Positions 1-7,955 of a stretch of DNA of 48,124 bases are shown here, one piece after another. Position 1 is the stretch's first letter, and each line of letters begins with the position of its first letter. The DNA is from Clostridia bacterium (lineage in GTDB: Bacteria; Bacillota; Clostridia; Christensenellales; Aristaeellaceae), in contig JAFXZO010000091.1 in NCBI GenBank assembly GCA_017541205.1, positions 1 through 48,124 of the forward strand, written 5' to 3'. The translations under genes were made by a program, and so were the position numbers. Under the pieces are notes generated by a model. That model made no database searches. It worked only from the letters and a program-made list of their open reading frames with translations, and was not told the origin of the DNA.

Positions 1-2
1 AT

Positions 3-953
3 ACCCGCTATTCCACGGAAAAGGTGGAAATGGCCAGGAACTTTGCCAACAAGGTCTGGAACGCGAGCCGCTTCGTGCTCATGAACCTGGACGGCAAGGA
101 AGAACTCTCCGGCAAGGAGCTGACCCTCCCCGACCAGTGGATCCTCAGCCGGTTCAACGAGGCGGTGCGCCAGATCAGCAAGAATTTTGAGGAGGCCGAA
201 TACGGCCTGGCCGCGCAGAAGATCTACGATTTCACCTGGAGCGAATTCTGCGATTGGTACATCGAGCTCGCCAAGGGCGGCCTGCTGGGCGACGATCCCG
301 AGCGCAAGGCCGCGGTGCGCGCCGTGCTGCAAACGGTGCTCTCGGGCCTTTTGCGGCTGCTGCACCCCTTCATGCCCTTCCTGACCGAGGAAGTGTACAA
401 GAACCTGCCCGGCGAAGAAGGCGCCTCCTGCATGCTGGCCGATTGGCCCAAGGCCCTGGCCGAATACGACTTCCCCAAGGAAGGGGCGCGCATGGAGGGC
501 ATCATGGAAATGATCCGCGCCATCCGCAACCTGCGCGCCGGCATGAACGTGCAGCCCTCCCACAAGGCCCGCCTCATGGTGCGGCCCGCGGACGGCTGGC
601 AGGACGCTTTCCAGGGCACGGAGGTGTATTTTGGCCGCCTCGCCAGCGTGAGCCAGCTGGAAATGCTCGGCAAGGACGCGCAGATCACCGAAAAGACCGT
701 CAGCGCCGTGTGCGCAGCCGGCGAATTCTTCATCCCCCTGGGCGAGCTGGTGGACTTTGAAAAGGAACGCGCGCGCCTTGGCAAGGAAAAGCAGAACCTG
801 CTGAACGAAATCGCCCGCGCCGAAGGCAAGCTGAATAATCCCGGCTTCGTCAGCAAGGCCCCCGCCAGCCTCGTGGCCGCCGAAAAGGAAAAGCTGGAAA
901 AGAACAGGCAGATGCTCGTTTCCCTGGACGCCCGCATCGCGGAATTGGGGTAA
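3..953 (+). CDS. valS: Valine--tRNA ligase, C-terminal part (gene starts before the window)
   Basis: This is the end of valyl-tRNA synthetase, which charges tRNA-Val in the cytoplasm. The reading frame is open from base 3, so the catalytic Rossmann domain with HIGH and KMSKS lies outside. Visible are the start of the class Ia anticodon-binding helical domain (RNFANKVWNASRF), the SEFCDWYIELAK segment, the LLRLLHPFMPFLTEEVY motif typical of ValRS/IleRS, and a C-terminal coiled coil (FEKERARLGKEKQNL onward) ending in the family's NPGFVSKAP element. The coiled-coil arm is complete and the stop is TAA at 951-953. valS is often followed by folC in Bacillota; here it is followed by an acetyltransferase 34 bases on. 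Identification is secure from family knowledge. Confidence 0.95.
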   Translation, partial: TRYSTEKVEMARNFANKVWNASRFVLMNLDGKEELSGKELTLPDQWILSRFNEAVRQISKNFEEAEYGLAAQKIYDFTWSEFCDWYIELAKGGLLGDDPERKAAVRAVLQTVLSGLLRLLHPFMPFLTEEVYKNLPGEEGASCMLADWPKALAEYDFPKEGARMEGIMEMIRAIRNLRAGMNVQPSHKARLMVRPADGWQDAFQGTEVYFGRLASVSQLEMLGKDAQITEKTVSAVCAAGEFFIPLGELVDFEKERARLGKEKQNLLNEIARAEGKLNNPGFVSKAPASLVAAEKEKLEKNRQMLVSLDARIAELG

Positions 954-987
954 GGAACGGCAGACAGTAAATCAAGGGAGAACACAA

Positions 988-1545
988 ATGATTATCGATG
1001 ATATTCATTTTCCGCTGAAGGACGGGCGGCAGGCCCTGCTTCGCAGCCCGCTGGAGGAAGACGTGCCCGGCACGCTGGACTACCTGGTGAAATCCGCGGG
1101 GGAAACGGAATTCATCATCCGTTACCCCGAGGAGTGTTCCAAATACACGCCGGAAGGGGAAAAGCGCTTTTTTGAGCAGAAGAACGCGTCGGCGAACGAC
1201 GCCATGCTCGTGTGCCTGGTGGATGGGAAAGTGGCGGGCAACTGCGAAATCACGTTCTTTCCACAGATGAAATACCGCCATCGGGCCGTGGTCGCCATCG
1301 CGCTGCTCAAGGATTACTGGAATCAGGGCATCGGCACCCGGATGTTTGAGGAATTGATCCGCATCGCCCGGGAGCGCGAAGGCGTGCTCCAGATGGAGCT
1401 TGAATTTGCCGAGGGCAACGACCGCGCGCGGCACCTGTACGAAAAAATGGGCTTCCGCATCACAGGCCTGCGCCCCAACGCGATCCGGCTCAAAAACGGC
1501 AGGCTGCTGAACGAGTATATCATGGTCAAGACCCTGGACAAATAG
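988..1545 (+). CDS. GNAT family N-acetyltransferase
   Basis: A 185-residue acetyltransferase of the GCN5-related fold, which transfers an acetyl group from acetyl-CoA to an amine; the substrate cannot be told. The acetyl-CoA pyrophosphate loop is seen as YWNQGIGTRMFEEL (about residues 110-124, Q-x-x-G-x-G type), preceded by the beta-4 strand AVVAIALLKDYW and followed by LYEKMGFRITG, the usual motif B end. The N-terminal half (LRSPLEEDVPGTLDYL) is like the RimJ/RimL and phosphinothricin acetyltransferase-like branch. The start has a GGGAG ribosome site about 9 bases upstream. It sits between valS and rsmH, probably in the same transcript, but context gives no function. Confidence 0.85.
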   Translation: MIIDDIHFPLKDGRQALLRSPLEEDVPGTLDYLVKSAGETEFIIRYPEECSKYTPEGEKRFFEQKNASANDAMLVCLVDGKVAGNCEITFFPQMKYRHRAVVAIALLKDYWNQGIGTRMFEELIRIAREREGVLQMELEFAEGNDRARHLYEKMGFRITGLRPNAIRLKNGRLLNEYIMVKTLDK

Positions 1546-1605
1546 AGGATCACTGAAACACTTTTCCCAAAGAGCGGTTTCCCCCATAAAAAAGGAGTTT
1601 TCTGC

Positions 1606-2538
1606 ATGGCGTTTCATCACATCCCCGTGCTGCTCAGCGAGGTATTGGAATACCTGGACCCGAAGCCCGGGGACGTGTACGCCGACGGCACGCTGGGCGG
1701 CGGCGGGCACAGCGAGGCGATCCTCAAGGCCATGGGCGGCGATGGCACGCTCTACGGCATCGACCGCGATCCCGCCGCCATCCGGGCCGCCATGGAACGG
1801 CTGGAAGCCTATCCCGGCTTCCATGCCGTGCACGGCAATTTCCACGATGTTAAAACGCTGCTGCCGGGCGTCAGGCTGAGCGGCGGGCTGCTCGACCTGG
1901 GCGTATCCTCGTTCCAGCTGGATACCCCGGCGCGCGGCTTTTCCTATCATGACGAAGCGCCGCTCGATATGCGCATGGACACCACCCGGGGCATGACCGC
2001 GGCGGAATATGTGAACACGGTCTCCGAAAAGGAATTCTGCCGCGTGCTCCGGGAATACGGCGATGAAAAATGGGCGGCGCGGATCGCGCAGATCCTGATC
2101 GAGAAAAGAGAAAAAAAGCCGCTTGAAACCACGCTTGACCTGGTCGCCGTGGTGGACGCAGCCATCCCAAAGGCCGTGCGCCGCAAGGACGAGGGCCATC
2201 CCGCCCGCCGCACGTTCCAGGCCGTGCGCATCGCGGTGAACGATGAACTGCGCCCCCTGGAGCAGGCGCTGTCCGATTGGGTGGATCTGCTGCTGCCCGG
2301 CGGCAGGCTGGCGGTCATCACCTTCCATTCGGTGGAGGACCGGATCGTGAAGCTCGCGTTCCGAAAATTCCAGAACCCGTGCACCTGCCCGCCCAAAGCG
2401 CCGATCTGCACCTGCGGAAAAAAGCCGCGGGGAAGGACGGTCGGCGGGGCGATCAAGGCGGGGGAGGAAGAATTGGCTGAAAACTCCCGCGCCCACAGCG
2501 CCACGCTGCGGGTGTTCGTAAAGGGGGAAAACGCATGA
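1606..2538 (+). CDS. rsmH: 16S rRNA (cytosine(1402)-N(4))-methyltransferase RsmH
   Basis: RsmH (MraW) methylates N4 of C1402 in the 16S rRNA P-site decoding region using SAM. The 310-residue length is normal. Visible are the N-terminal HIPVLLSEVLEYL, the SAM-binding loop YADGTLGGGGHSEAIL (residues ~25-40), the LLDLGVSSFQLD motif, RGFSYHDEAPLDMRMD, and the C-terminal VITFHSVEDRIVK followed by the Cys-rich CTCPPKAPICTCGKKP of Bacillota members. The start ATG follows AAGGAG. rsmH normally opens the division (dcw) cluster behind mraZ and before ftsL; here none of those genes is present and the stop codon overlaps the start of rsmI by four bases (ATGA), which implies translational coupling of two enzymes that act on the same nucleotide. 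Confidence 0.97.
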   Translation: MAFHHIPVLLSEVLEYLDPKPGDVYADGTLGGGGHSEAILKAMGGDGTLYGIDRDPAAIRAAMERLEAYPGFHAVHGNFHDVKTLLPGVRLSGGLLDLGVSSFQLDTPARGFSYHDEAPLDMRMDTTRGMTAAEYVNTVSEKEFCRVLREYGDEKWAARIAQILIEKREKKPLETTLDLVAVVDAAIPKAVRRKDEGHPARRTFQAVRIAVNDELRPLEQALSDWVDLLLPGGRLAVITFHSVEDRIVKLAFRKFQNPCTCPPKAPICTCGKKPRGRTVGGAIKAGEEELAENSRAHSATLRVFVKGENA

Positions 2539-3389
2539 GCACCCTGTACGTGGTGGCGACGCCCATCGGAAACCTGTCCGATATGACGCCCCGCGCCGTG
2601 GAAACGCTGAAAAGCGTGGCCCTCATCGCGGCGGAGGATACGCGCGTCACGCGCAAGCTGACCACCCATTTCGGCATAGCTACGCCGCTCGTCTCCTGCC
2701 ATCAGCACAACGAGCGCAGCCGCGGCGCGGAGATCGTGGAAAGGATGCTGACTGAGGACATCGACGTGGCGGTGGTCACGGACGCGGGCACGCCCGCCAT
2801 TTCCGATCCGGGCGTTGAAATCGTAAAGGCGGCCGCTGCTCGCGGCATCCCGGTTTTCGCGGTCGCCGGGCCGACGGCTATGGCGGCGGCGGTCAGCGTG
2901 AGCGGGTTCGACTTTTCATCGTTCACGTTTTACGGCTTTCTGCCGCGCCAGAGCGCGGAGCTGAAAGAAAAGCTCCTGGAAATCGGCAGAAAATCCGAAG
3001 GCGCGGTGTTCCACGAATCCCCGCACCGGGTCAAGGCCTTGGTGAAAGCGATCGGCGAAACGCTGCCCGGCGCGCTGCTTTCCGTCAGCTGCGATCTGAC
3101 CAAGCTGCACGAGCTCACGCTCCGCGGCGCGCCGGAGGACGTCCTGACCGCCCTCGAAGCCAACGAAAAAAGCGAAAAGGGCGAATACTGCCTGGTGGCC
3201 GATCTGCGCGCGGTGCGATTGCCGGAGGAAAAGCCGGCCGCCTCTTCGTCGCTGGAAGCGCGTTTGTTCGAGCAGCTGCTTTCCGGCGCGTCCATGCGGG
3301 ACGCCATGGCGGCGCTGACGGACGCGGGCGAAAAGAAAAACGCGGTCTACGCCGCGTCCCTTCGCGTAAAACAGTTTTTGGAGAAATGA
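2535..3389 (+). CDS. rsmI: 16S rRNA (cytidine(1402)-2'-O)-methyltransferase RsmI
   Basis: RsmI adds the 2'-O-methyl group to C1402 of 16S rRNA; with RsmH it makes m4Cm1402. It belongs to the tetrapyrrole-methylase-like (TP_methylase, class III) fold. Seen in the 284 residues are the N-terminal LYVVATPIGNLSDMTPRA, AAEDTRVTRKLTTHFGI, the VTDAGTPAISDPG loop (residues ~75-90), VAGPTAMAAAVS, and FHESPHRV, all RsmI signatures. The C-terminal extension contains an HTH-like segment (LLSGASMRDAMAAL) found in many RsmI. The start ATG overlaps the rsmH stop (ATGA) and has GGGG as ribosome site. Identification is firm. Confidence 0.95.
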   Translation: MSTLYVVATPIGNLSDMTPRAVETLKSVALIAAEDTRVTRKLTTHFGIATPLVSCHQHNERSRGAEIVERMLTEDIDVAVVTDAGTPAISDPGVEIVKAAAARGIPVFAVAGPTAMAAAVSVSGFDFSSFTFYGFLPRQSAELKEKLLEIGRKSEGAVFHESPHRVKALVKAIGETLPGALLSVSCDLTKLHELTLRGAPEDVLTALEANEKSEKGEYCLVADLRAVRLPEEKPAASSSLEARLFEQLLSGASMRDAMAALTDAGEKKNAVYAASLRVKQFLEK

Positions 3390-3395
3390 CCTCCC

Positions 3396-3462
3396 GCCGC
3401 GGCTCTCTTGCCGCGGGCCGGGATAGATGCTATCATGCGCGTGCGCCGAAAGGCGCGATTTT
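3396..3462 (+). promoter_or_regulatory. Inter-operon region: hairpins and a possible promoter before ecfA1
   Basis: A 7-bp GC hairpin (3397-3403 with 3410-3416) follows the rsmI stop but has no U-run. A possible sigma-A promoter overlaps it: TTGCCG at 3409-3414, a 16-base spacer, TATCAT at 3431-3436. A second small hairpin GCGCC-GAAA-GGCGC (3443-3456) followed by GATTTT sits just before the ecfA1 ribosome site. These may separate the rRNA-methylation genes from the ECF operon, but each element is weak. Confidence 0.35.
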
Positions 3463-3482
3463 GAATGGAGCGAGGACGACCC

Positions 3483-4319
3483 ATGGCAGAACCCATCATT
3501 TCGGTGGAGCATGTTTCCTTTGCGTATGAAGAGGACGCGCCCCTGGCGGTAAGCGACGTTTCGCTAACGGTGGAGCGCGGCGGTTTTCATGCTATTCTGG
3601 GGCAGAACGGTTCCGGAAAATCCACCCTGGCCAAGCTCATCAACGGCCTTTATCTGCCCGGCAAGGGCCGGGTGACCGTCTGCGGTCTGGATACGCAGGA
3701 GGATAAGAACACCTGGGAGATCCGGCGGCGGGCGGGCATGGTGTTCCAGAACCCGGATAACCAGCTGGTGACCACCGTGGTGCGCGAGGACGTGGCGTTC
3801 GGCCTGGAAAACATCGGCGTGCCGACCGAGGAAATGCCCGCGCGTATTGAAAAAGCGCTCGCCGACGTCGGCATGCTTGCCTTTGCCGAGCGCGCGCCGC
3901 ATACGCTTTCCGGCGGGCAAAAACAGCGGGTGGCCATCGCGGGCGTGCTGGCGATGCAGCCGGAAGCCATCATTTTTGACGAATCCACCGCCATGCTCGA
4001 TCCCCGGGGCCGGACGGAAGTCCTCGAAGCCGTGAAGCGGCTGAACCGCGAGCAGGGCATCACGGTGCTCTGGATCACCCATTTTATGGAAGAAGCGGTG
4101 GCGTGCGGCCGGGTGCACGTGATGCACGACGGGCGGATCGTCCTGTCCGGCACGCCCCGGGAAATCTTTCAGGACGCGGAAAAGCTCAGGCCCTACCGGC
4201 TGGATACGCCGCCCATGGCGCGCCTGGCGCAGCGGCTTCGGGCCGCGGGCATGCCGCTGCGGGAAGGCATCCTGACGGTGGAAGAGATGGCAAAGGAGGT
4301 GGAGCGGCTGTGCAAGTGA
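3483..4319 (+). CDS. ecfA1: Energy-coupling factor transporter ATPase EcfA1
   Basis: First ATPase of the ECF energizing module, which powers vitamin and metal uptake together with a substrate-binding S component at the cytoplasmic membrane. Visible are Walker A GQNGSGKST, the Q-loop VFQNPDNQLV (the ECF-type NPDNQ), the signature LSGGQKQRVAIAG, Walker B AIIFDESTAML, and the H-loop WITHFMEE. I start at ATG 3483 rather than 3465 because GGAGCGAGG lies at the right distance before 3483. This gives 278 residues, normal for the family. The stop overlaps ecfA2 by 10 bases. In many Bacillota the module follows rplQ and precedes truA; here it stands behind rsmI. No S component is present, as expected for a shared group II module. 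Confidence 0.93.
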   Translation: MAEPIISVEHVSFAYEEDAPLAVSDVSLTVERGGFHAILGQNGSGKSTLAKLINGLYLPGKGRVTVCGLDTQEDKNTWEIRRRAGMVFQNPDNQLVTTVVREDVAFGLENIGVPTEEMPARIEKALADVGMLAFAERAPHTLSGGQKQRVAIAGVLAMQPEAIIFDESTAMLDPRGRTEVLEAVKRLNREQGITVLWITHFMEEAVACGRVHVMHDGRIVLSGTPREIFQDAEKLRPYRLDTPPMARLAQRLRAAGMPLREGILTVEEMAKEVERLCK

Positions 4320-5179
4320 CCCTCGACCATGTCACCCATACCTATCAGGCCGGCAGCCCCTTTCAATCCGTCGCCATCAAAGACGTCTCCATGACCGTGC
4401 GGGAAGGGGAATTCCTGGCCTTGATCGGGCATACGGGCTCCGGCAAATCCACCCTGGCCCAGCATATCAACGGGCTGCTCAAGCCCACGGAAGGCCGCGT
4501 GCTGCTGGACGGGAAGGACATCCACGAAAAAGGCTTCAACAAAAAAGAGGTCAGGCAGAAGGTGGGCCTGGTGTTCCAGTACCCGGAGCATCAGCTGTTT
4601 GAAGAAACGGTGGCAAAGGACGTGGCCTTCGGGCCCAAAAACCTGGGCCTATCCGACGGGGAAATCAAGGAGCGCGTGCGCGAGGCGCTTGCCAAGGTGG
4701 GCCTTGATCCTGCGGCGATGGAGGGCCGTTCGCCCTTCGAACTCTCCGGCGGGCAGATGCGCCGCGTCGCGATGGCGGGCGTATTGGCCATGCGGCCGCA
4801 GATCCTGGTGCTGGATGAGCCCGCCGCGGGGCTGGACCCCCAGAGCCGGGAGGATATGCTGCAATTGATTTTCGGCCTGCACAGCCAGGGGACCACCGTG
4901 GTCATGATCTCGCATTCCATGGACGACGTGGCCCGCTTCGCCACGCGCGCGGTGGTGATGGCGGAGGGCGCGATCGCCATGGAGGGCACGCCGGAGGAAA
5001 TCTTTTCCCATGCGGAAGCGCTGGAGAAGATGGGCCTGGACGTGCCGTCGGTGTGCAAGCTGGGCATGCGGCTCAGGGAGCTTCATGTTCCATGCCCCGA
5101 GGAAATGTTTCGGGAGGATCAGGCGTTTGAAACGCTGCTGAAGCTGTGGAAGGGGGAAGATGCCCATGGCGCTCAGTAA
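4310..5179 (+). CDS. ecfA2: Energy-coupling factor transporter ATPase EcfA2
   Basis: Second ATPase of the ECF module, pairing with EcfA1. Seen are Walker A GHTGSGKST, Q-loop VFQYPEHQLF (the EcfA2-type YPEHQLF), signature LSGGQMRRVAMAG, Walker B ILVLDEPAAGLDP and H-loop MISHSMDD. The frame is open further upstream, but homology begins at VTLDHVTHTYQ, so I chose GTG at 4310, which has AAAGGAGG ten bases before it and gives 289 residues, the normal length. It overlaps ecfA1 by 10 bases and ecfT by 14, consistent with tight stoichiometric co-expression. Confidence 0.93.
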   Translation: MQVTLDHVTHTYQAGSPFQSVAIKDVSMTVREGEFLALIGHTGSGKSTLAQHINGLLKPTEGRVLLDGKDIHEKGFNKKEVRQKVGLVFQYPEHQLFEETVAKDVAFGPKNLGLSDGEIKERVREALAKVGLDPAAMEGRSPFELSGGQMRRVAMAGVLAMRPQILVLDEPAAGLDPQSREDMLQLIFGLHSQGTTVVMISHSMDDVARFATRAVVMAEGAIAMEGTPEEIFSHAEALEKMGLDVPSVCKLGMRLRELHVPCPEEMFREDQAFETLLKLWKGEDAHGAQ

Positions 5180-5969
5180 CATCACCCTGGGCCAGTATTA
5201 CCCCACGGACAGCGCCGTGCACAAGATGGATCCCCGGGTCAAGATCCTGCTTCTGATCGCGCTGATCGTGGCGATCTTCCTGGCCCAAAGCCTGCTTGCT
5301 TTTCTGCCGGTGGCCGCGTATCTTCTGCTTGCCATCCGGCTTTCCAGGGTGCCTGTCCGCATGATGATCAAGAGCCTCAAGCCCCTTCGCCTCATCATCA
5401 TCCTGACGTTCCTGCTCAACGTGTTTTTTCTGCAAGGGGAAACGCCGCTTGTGGACCTTGGCTTCGCGGTCATCAAAAAAGAAGCGCTTTTGACCGCCGT
5501 GCATTATTCCCTGCGCCTGGTGCTGCTGGTGCTGGGCAGCAGCCTTTTGACGCTCACCACCCCGCCCATCGCCCTGACGGACGGCCTCGAGCGCCTGCTT
5601 TCGCCGCTTCGGGTGATCCGTTTCCCCGCGCACGAAATGGCCATGATGATGTCCATCGCCCTTCGGTTCATCCCCACGCTCCTGGAGGAAGCCGATAAGA
5701 TCATGAAGGCGCAGACCGCCCGCGGCGCGGATTTTGAATCCGGCAACCTGATCGCGCGCGCGAAGGCCATGGTGCCGCTGCTGGTGCCCCTGTTTGTCAG
5801 CGCGTTCCGCCGCGCGGGCGACCTGGCCATGGCCATGGAAGCCCGCTGCTATCACGGCGGCGAGGGCCGCACCAGGCTGCGGGTGCTCAAATGCGAAAAG
5901 CGGGATTATATCGCCTGCGCCGTCACCGCGCTGCTGATCGCCGCGGTGGTGCTGGCCGGGCTGCTGTGA
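5166..5969 (+). CDS. ecfT: Energy-coupling factor transporter transmembrane protein EcfT
   Basis: Membrane scaffold that couples EcfA1/A2 ATP hydrolysis to toppling of the S component. The 267-residue protein has the N-terminal NITLGQYYPTDSAVHKMDPRVKI motif of EcfT, several hydrophobic helices (ILLLIALIVAIFLAQSLLAF, LRLIIILTFLLNVFFL, LLLVLGSSLLTL, and a C-terminal AVTALLIAAVVLAGLL), and the coupling-helix motifs QTARGADF and MEARCYHGG (Ala-Arg-Gly type). ATG 5166 is preferred to ATG 5160 because the AGGGGGA ribosome site is then 8 bases away. It ends the module; no truA follows. Confidence 0.93.
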   Translation: MALSNITLGQYYPTDSAVHKMDPRVKILLLIALIVAIFLAQSLLAFLPVAAYLLLAIRLSRVPVRMMIKSLKPLRLIIILTFLLNVFFLQGETPLVDLGFAVIKKEALLTAVHYSLRLVLLVLGSSLLTLTTPPIALTDGLERLLSPLRVIRFPAHEMAMMMSIALRFIPTLLEEADKIMKAQTARGADFESGNLIARAKAMVPLLVPLFVSAFRRAGDLAMAMEARCYHGGEGRTRLRVLKCEKRDYIACAVTALLIAAVVLAGLL

Positions 5970-6000
5970 TTGAAAAAAATACTTCGTTTATTTTCTTAAA

Positions 6001-6017
6001 TGTAACTTTTCCGTAAC
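6001..6017 (+). promoter_or_regulatory. WalR-like direct repeat upstream of the protease gene
   Basis: TGTAAC-N5-CGTAAC, two hexamers 11 bp apart, lies 20 bp before the -35 element. It differs by one base from the Bacillota WalR consensus TGTWAH-N5-TGTWAH. The function is inferred from the pattern and position only; a similar pair precedes the SH3-repeat gene at 24776-24792. Confidence 0.4.
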
Positions 6018-6037
6018 TGCTCAAACATAACGATCCG

Positions 6038-6065
6038 TTGACGAAAATGCGGGATATGGTACAAT
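6038..6065 (+). promoter_or_regulatory. Sigma-A promoter of the IdeS-like protease gene
   Basis: TTGACG at 6038-6043, a 16-base spacer and TACAAT at 6060-6065 match a sigma-A promoter. The predicted transcript starts near 6072 and has an untranslated leader of about 97 bases. The surrounding DNA is AT-rich compared with the genes on both sides. Confidence 0.8.
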
Positions 6066-6168
6066 ACTATCGTGCCGTCAATAATATACTCGGTACGGGA
6101 GGAAATCGGCTTGCCCGGTTTTCCCAAAGCCAGATCGTTTCCCAATCAATCGGAAGGAGCGTTTGAGA

Positions 6169-7794
6169 ATGAAGAATTGGAAAAGACTGCTGGCCTGCAT
6201 GGTCTGCGTGATGCTGCTGAGCGCGGCCTGCCCCGCTTCGTTGGCGGAAAAAGCCCAGGGTGAGAAAAAATCCAATAATTTACAGGAGACCGTGGCCGCG
6301 GCCATCGCCGGCATGTCCCCGGATGATCTGGACAAAGACGACGCCTCGTCGGATGAGGACGCGTTCAGCGTCAGCGGGGCGATGATTATCGTGGGCGACG
6401 ATACGACGGACCCGGCGCATGAAAACGTGGAATACAGCGTCGAAACCATGGACGTCGATTCGCAGAATCTGACCGTGATTATCAAAGGCCTGACAGAAAA
6501 AGACAGCGATGCCGTGATGAAACTCATCAAGGACAACCTGGATTCCGTTGTAGACGGCGAGCCCGTGCAGGTGTACATGCCTGATCTGCTGGACGCGGAA
6601 AAGTACAGCGTACAGCTGTGGAACTACGACAACCAGCTCTGCTGGGCGGCGACGGCGGCCAACATGCTGTGGGTTTCCGGCTACGCGCAGGATGTGGAAA
6701 ACCCGCTCACGGGCGAGCTCTTCAAAAACGAAGACGAGGTCCTTGATTACTTCCGCAGCCTGTATGAAGACGCGCCCGGATCGCCGGATCAGGGCATCTC
6801 GGTTTTCCTGAACGGCAGCGATCCGAAAGAAGGCATCCCCGGCTACGCGAAGCTGAAGAAACAGCCCCAGGGCCTCGCGCCAGAGGTGAAGGCGGAATGG
6901 GAAATGAGCAGCATCACGGATAATCCCTCCAACATCAGCATTCTGGACAAGATCTACGAGAGATCCATCGGCGTGCTGCTCAAAAGCCTGAATCTGATTA
7001 CCCATGAGGTTGGGGATATGTCCCACTGGGTCACCGTCGTCGGCGTGATCGTCAACGATAAGACGACCTCGCTGAATGAAAGGTATGTGGGCATCGTCCT
7101 GGCCAATTCGGACAACGATCCGGTGAACGGAAGCGAAGACGTTTCCGACGCCGACAGGGCCGTTCAGGCCGCGCACGCGCCGAATTCGTATACCACCTAT
7201 AAGCTTTCCCTGGTCAATTACGGAGATGACTTCGGCGAGCTGTGGACGGTGGAGGGCTTCCTGGAAGACCCGGTCTTCGCCACCATCATCACTTGGGTAT
7301 GCTCCCTGACCGACAAGGCAAAGCTCGAACCCGAACCGCAGCCTGAACCCGAACCTGAACCCGAACCTGAACCTCAGCCCGTACCGGTACCGCAGCCCGA
7401 TCCCGAACCGGCGCCTGCTCCCGCCCCGTCCTATCAGGAATCCGATTCCCAGGATAAGGCTGTCGTAAAAACCAAGTATGATTTCGACGCGATCGAAAAG
7501 CTGATGAAAGAGGAAGAGCTGACGGTCTACTCTCCCACCGACTGGGTCTATGACAAGGCGAACGGCGAAGGCTTCGACCTGTTTGTGCGCGCGTCCATCA
7601 CCCGCCTGAGCAACCTGTACATGGATGGCGAGCTGATCGGCCTGAAGCGGTACAGCCTCACGGACTGCGGCAACGGGGTCTTCCTGCTTTCGATCAAGCA
7701 GGAAGTGATGCAGAAACTGGCGGAAGGCGAGCATTCCTTCCAGCTGGACCATCTGGATCTGGATGAAATCACCGAAATCATCACCGTAAAATAA
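6169..7794 (+). CDS. Secreted IdeS/Mac-like cysteine protease with X2-like module
   Basis: A 541-residue exported protein. Residues 1-27 form a signal peptide (KRLLACMVCVMLLSAACPASLA). Residues ~130-375 resemble peptidase family C66 (streptococcal IdeS): NQLCWAATAANMLW (IdeS has LLCGAATAGNMLHW) places the catalytic Cys at 158, SHWVTVVGV gives His286, and LANSDND aligns with the IdeS TDSDS segment, giving Asn313/Asp315. A Pro-Glu linker (387-420) leads to a ~100-residue domain whose LYMDGELIGLKRYSL...GEHSF pattern is like the X2 immunoglobulin-like module. ATG 6169 has GGAAGGAG ten bases before; an upstream TTG at 6163 fits less well. It is monocistronic with its own promoter and terminator. 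The cell surface or secreted milieu is the likely site. The substrate is unknown; IgG cleavage is proven only for some relatives. Confidence 0.72.
   Translation: MKNWKRLLACMVCVMLLSAACPASLAEKAQGEKKSNNLQETVAAAIAGMSPDDLDKDDASSDEDAFSVSGAMIIVGDDTTDPAHENVEYSVETMDVDSQNLTVIIKGLTEKDSDAVMKLIKDNLDSVVDGEPVQVYMPDLLDAEKYSVQLWNYDNQLCWAATAANMLWVSGYAQDVENPLTGELFKNEDEVLDYFRSLYEDAPGSPDQGISVFLNGSDPKEGIPGYAKLKKQPQGLAPEVKAEWEMSSITDNPSNISILDKIYERSIGVLLKSLNLITHEVGDMSHWVTVVGVIVNDKTTSLNERYVGIVLANSDNDPVNGSEDVSDADRAVQAAHAPNSYTTYKLSLVNYGDDFGELWTVEGFLEDPVFATIITWVCSLTDKAKLEPEPQPEPEPEPEPEPQPVPVPQPDPEPAPAPAPSYQESDSQDKAVVKTKYDFDAIEKLMKEEELTVYSPTDWVYDKANGEGFDLFVRASITRLSNLYMDGELIGLKRYSLTDCGNGVFLLSIKQEVMQKLAEGEHSFQLDHLDLDEITEIITVK
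7327..7428 (+). repeat. Pro-Glu linker-coding repeat
   Basis: Short tandem hexanucleotide repeats (CCCGAA/CCTGAA) encode a PEPEP-type stretch that shifts into PVPVPQP and PAPAPAP. It separates the protease domain from the C-terminal module. Such rigid spacers are typical of cell-wall-spanning proteins and the tract may vary in length between strains. Confidence 0.85.
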
Positions 7795-7841
7795 GCGCGC
7801 CGCATCCGCCCAACGCGCGGAACGCGAAAGCGTCTCTCCCT

Positions 7842-7885
7842 CAGGGCAGCCTGCCGGACCGAAGCGGGCTGCCCTGTTTGTTTGT
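7842..7885 (+). terminator. Intrinsic terminator of the protease gene
   Basis: A perfect 10-bp stem CAGGGCAGCC / GGCTGCCCTG with a 15-base loop is followed by TTTGTTTGT, 47 bases after the stop codon. Confidence 0.9.
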
Positions 7886-7902
7886 CCGATTATCCAGCGC
7901 AC

Positions 7903-7941
7903 AAAAAAACCCATGAGCCGCGCAGCCCATGGGTTCTTTTT
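7903..7941. terminator. Bidirectional terminator between the protease gene and yajC
   Basis: An 8-bp stem AACCCATG / CATGGGTT is preceded by an A-run (7903-7909) and followed by a CTTTTTT run, so it has a U-tract in both directions. Its main user is probably yajC on the minus strand, whose stop is 15 bases away. Confidence 0.85.
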
Positions 7942-7955
7942 CGCGGATACTTGTC

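Noticed and set aside
850..2496. Minus-strand open frame across the GNAT and rsmH genes
   Set aside because: Antisense to two firmly identified genes and without known domains.
3443..3462. Small GCGCC-GAAA-GGCGC hairpin plus TTTT as terminator before ecfA1
   Set aside because: A five-bp stem directly before a ribosome site is too weak for a confident terminator; it is noted with the inter-operon region.
6169..7794. Calling the protease an IgG-degrading enzyme
   Set aside because: Catalytic motifs support family C66-like fold only; specificity cannot be read from the sequence.
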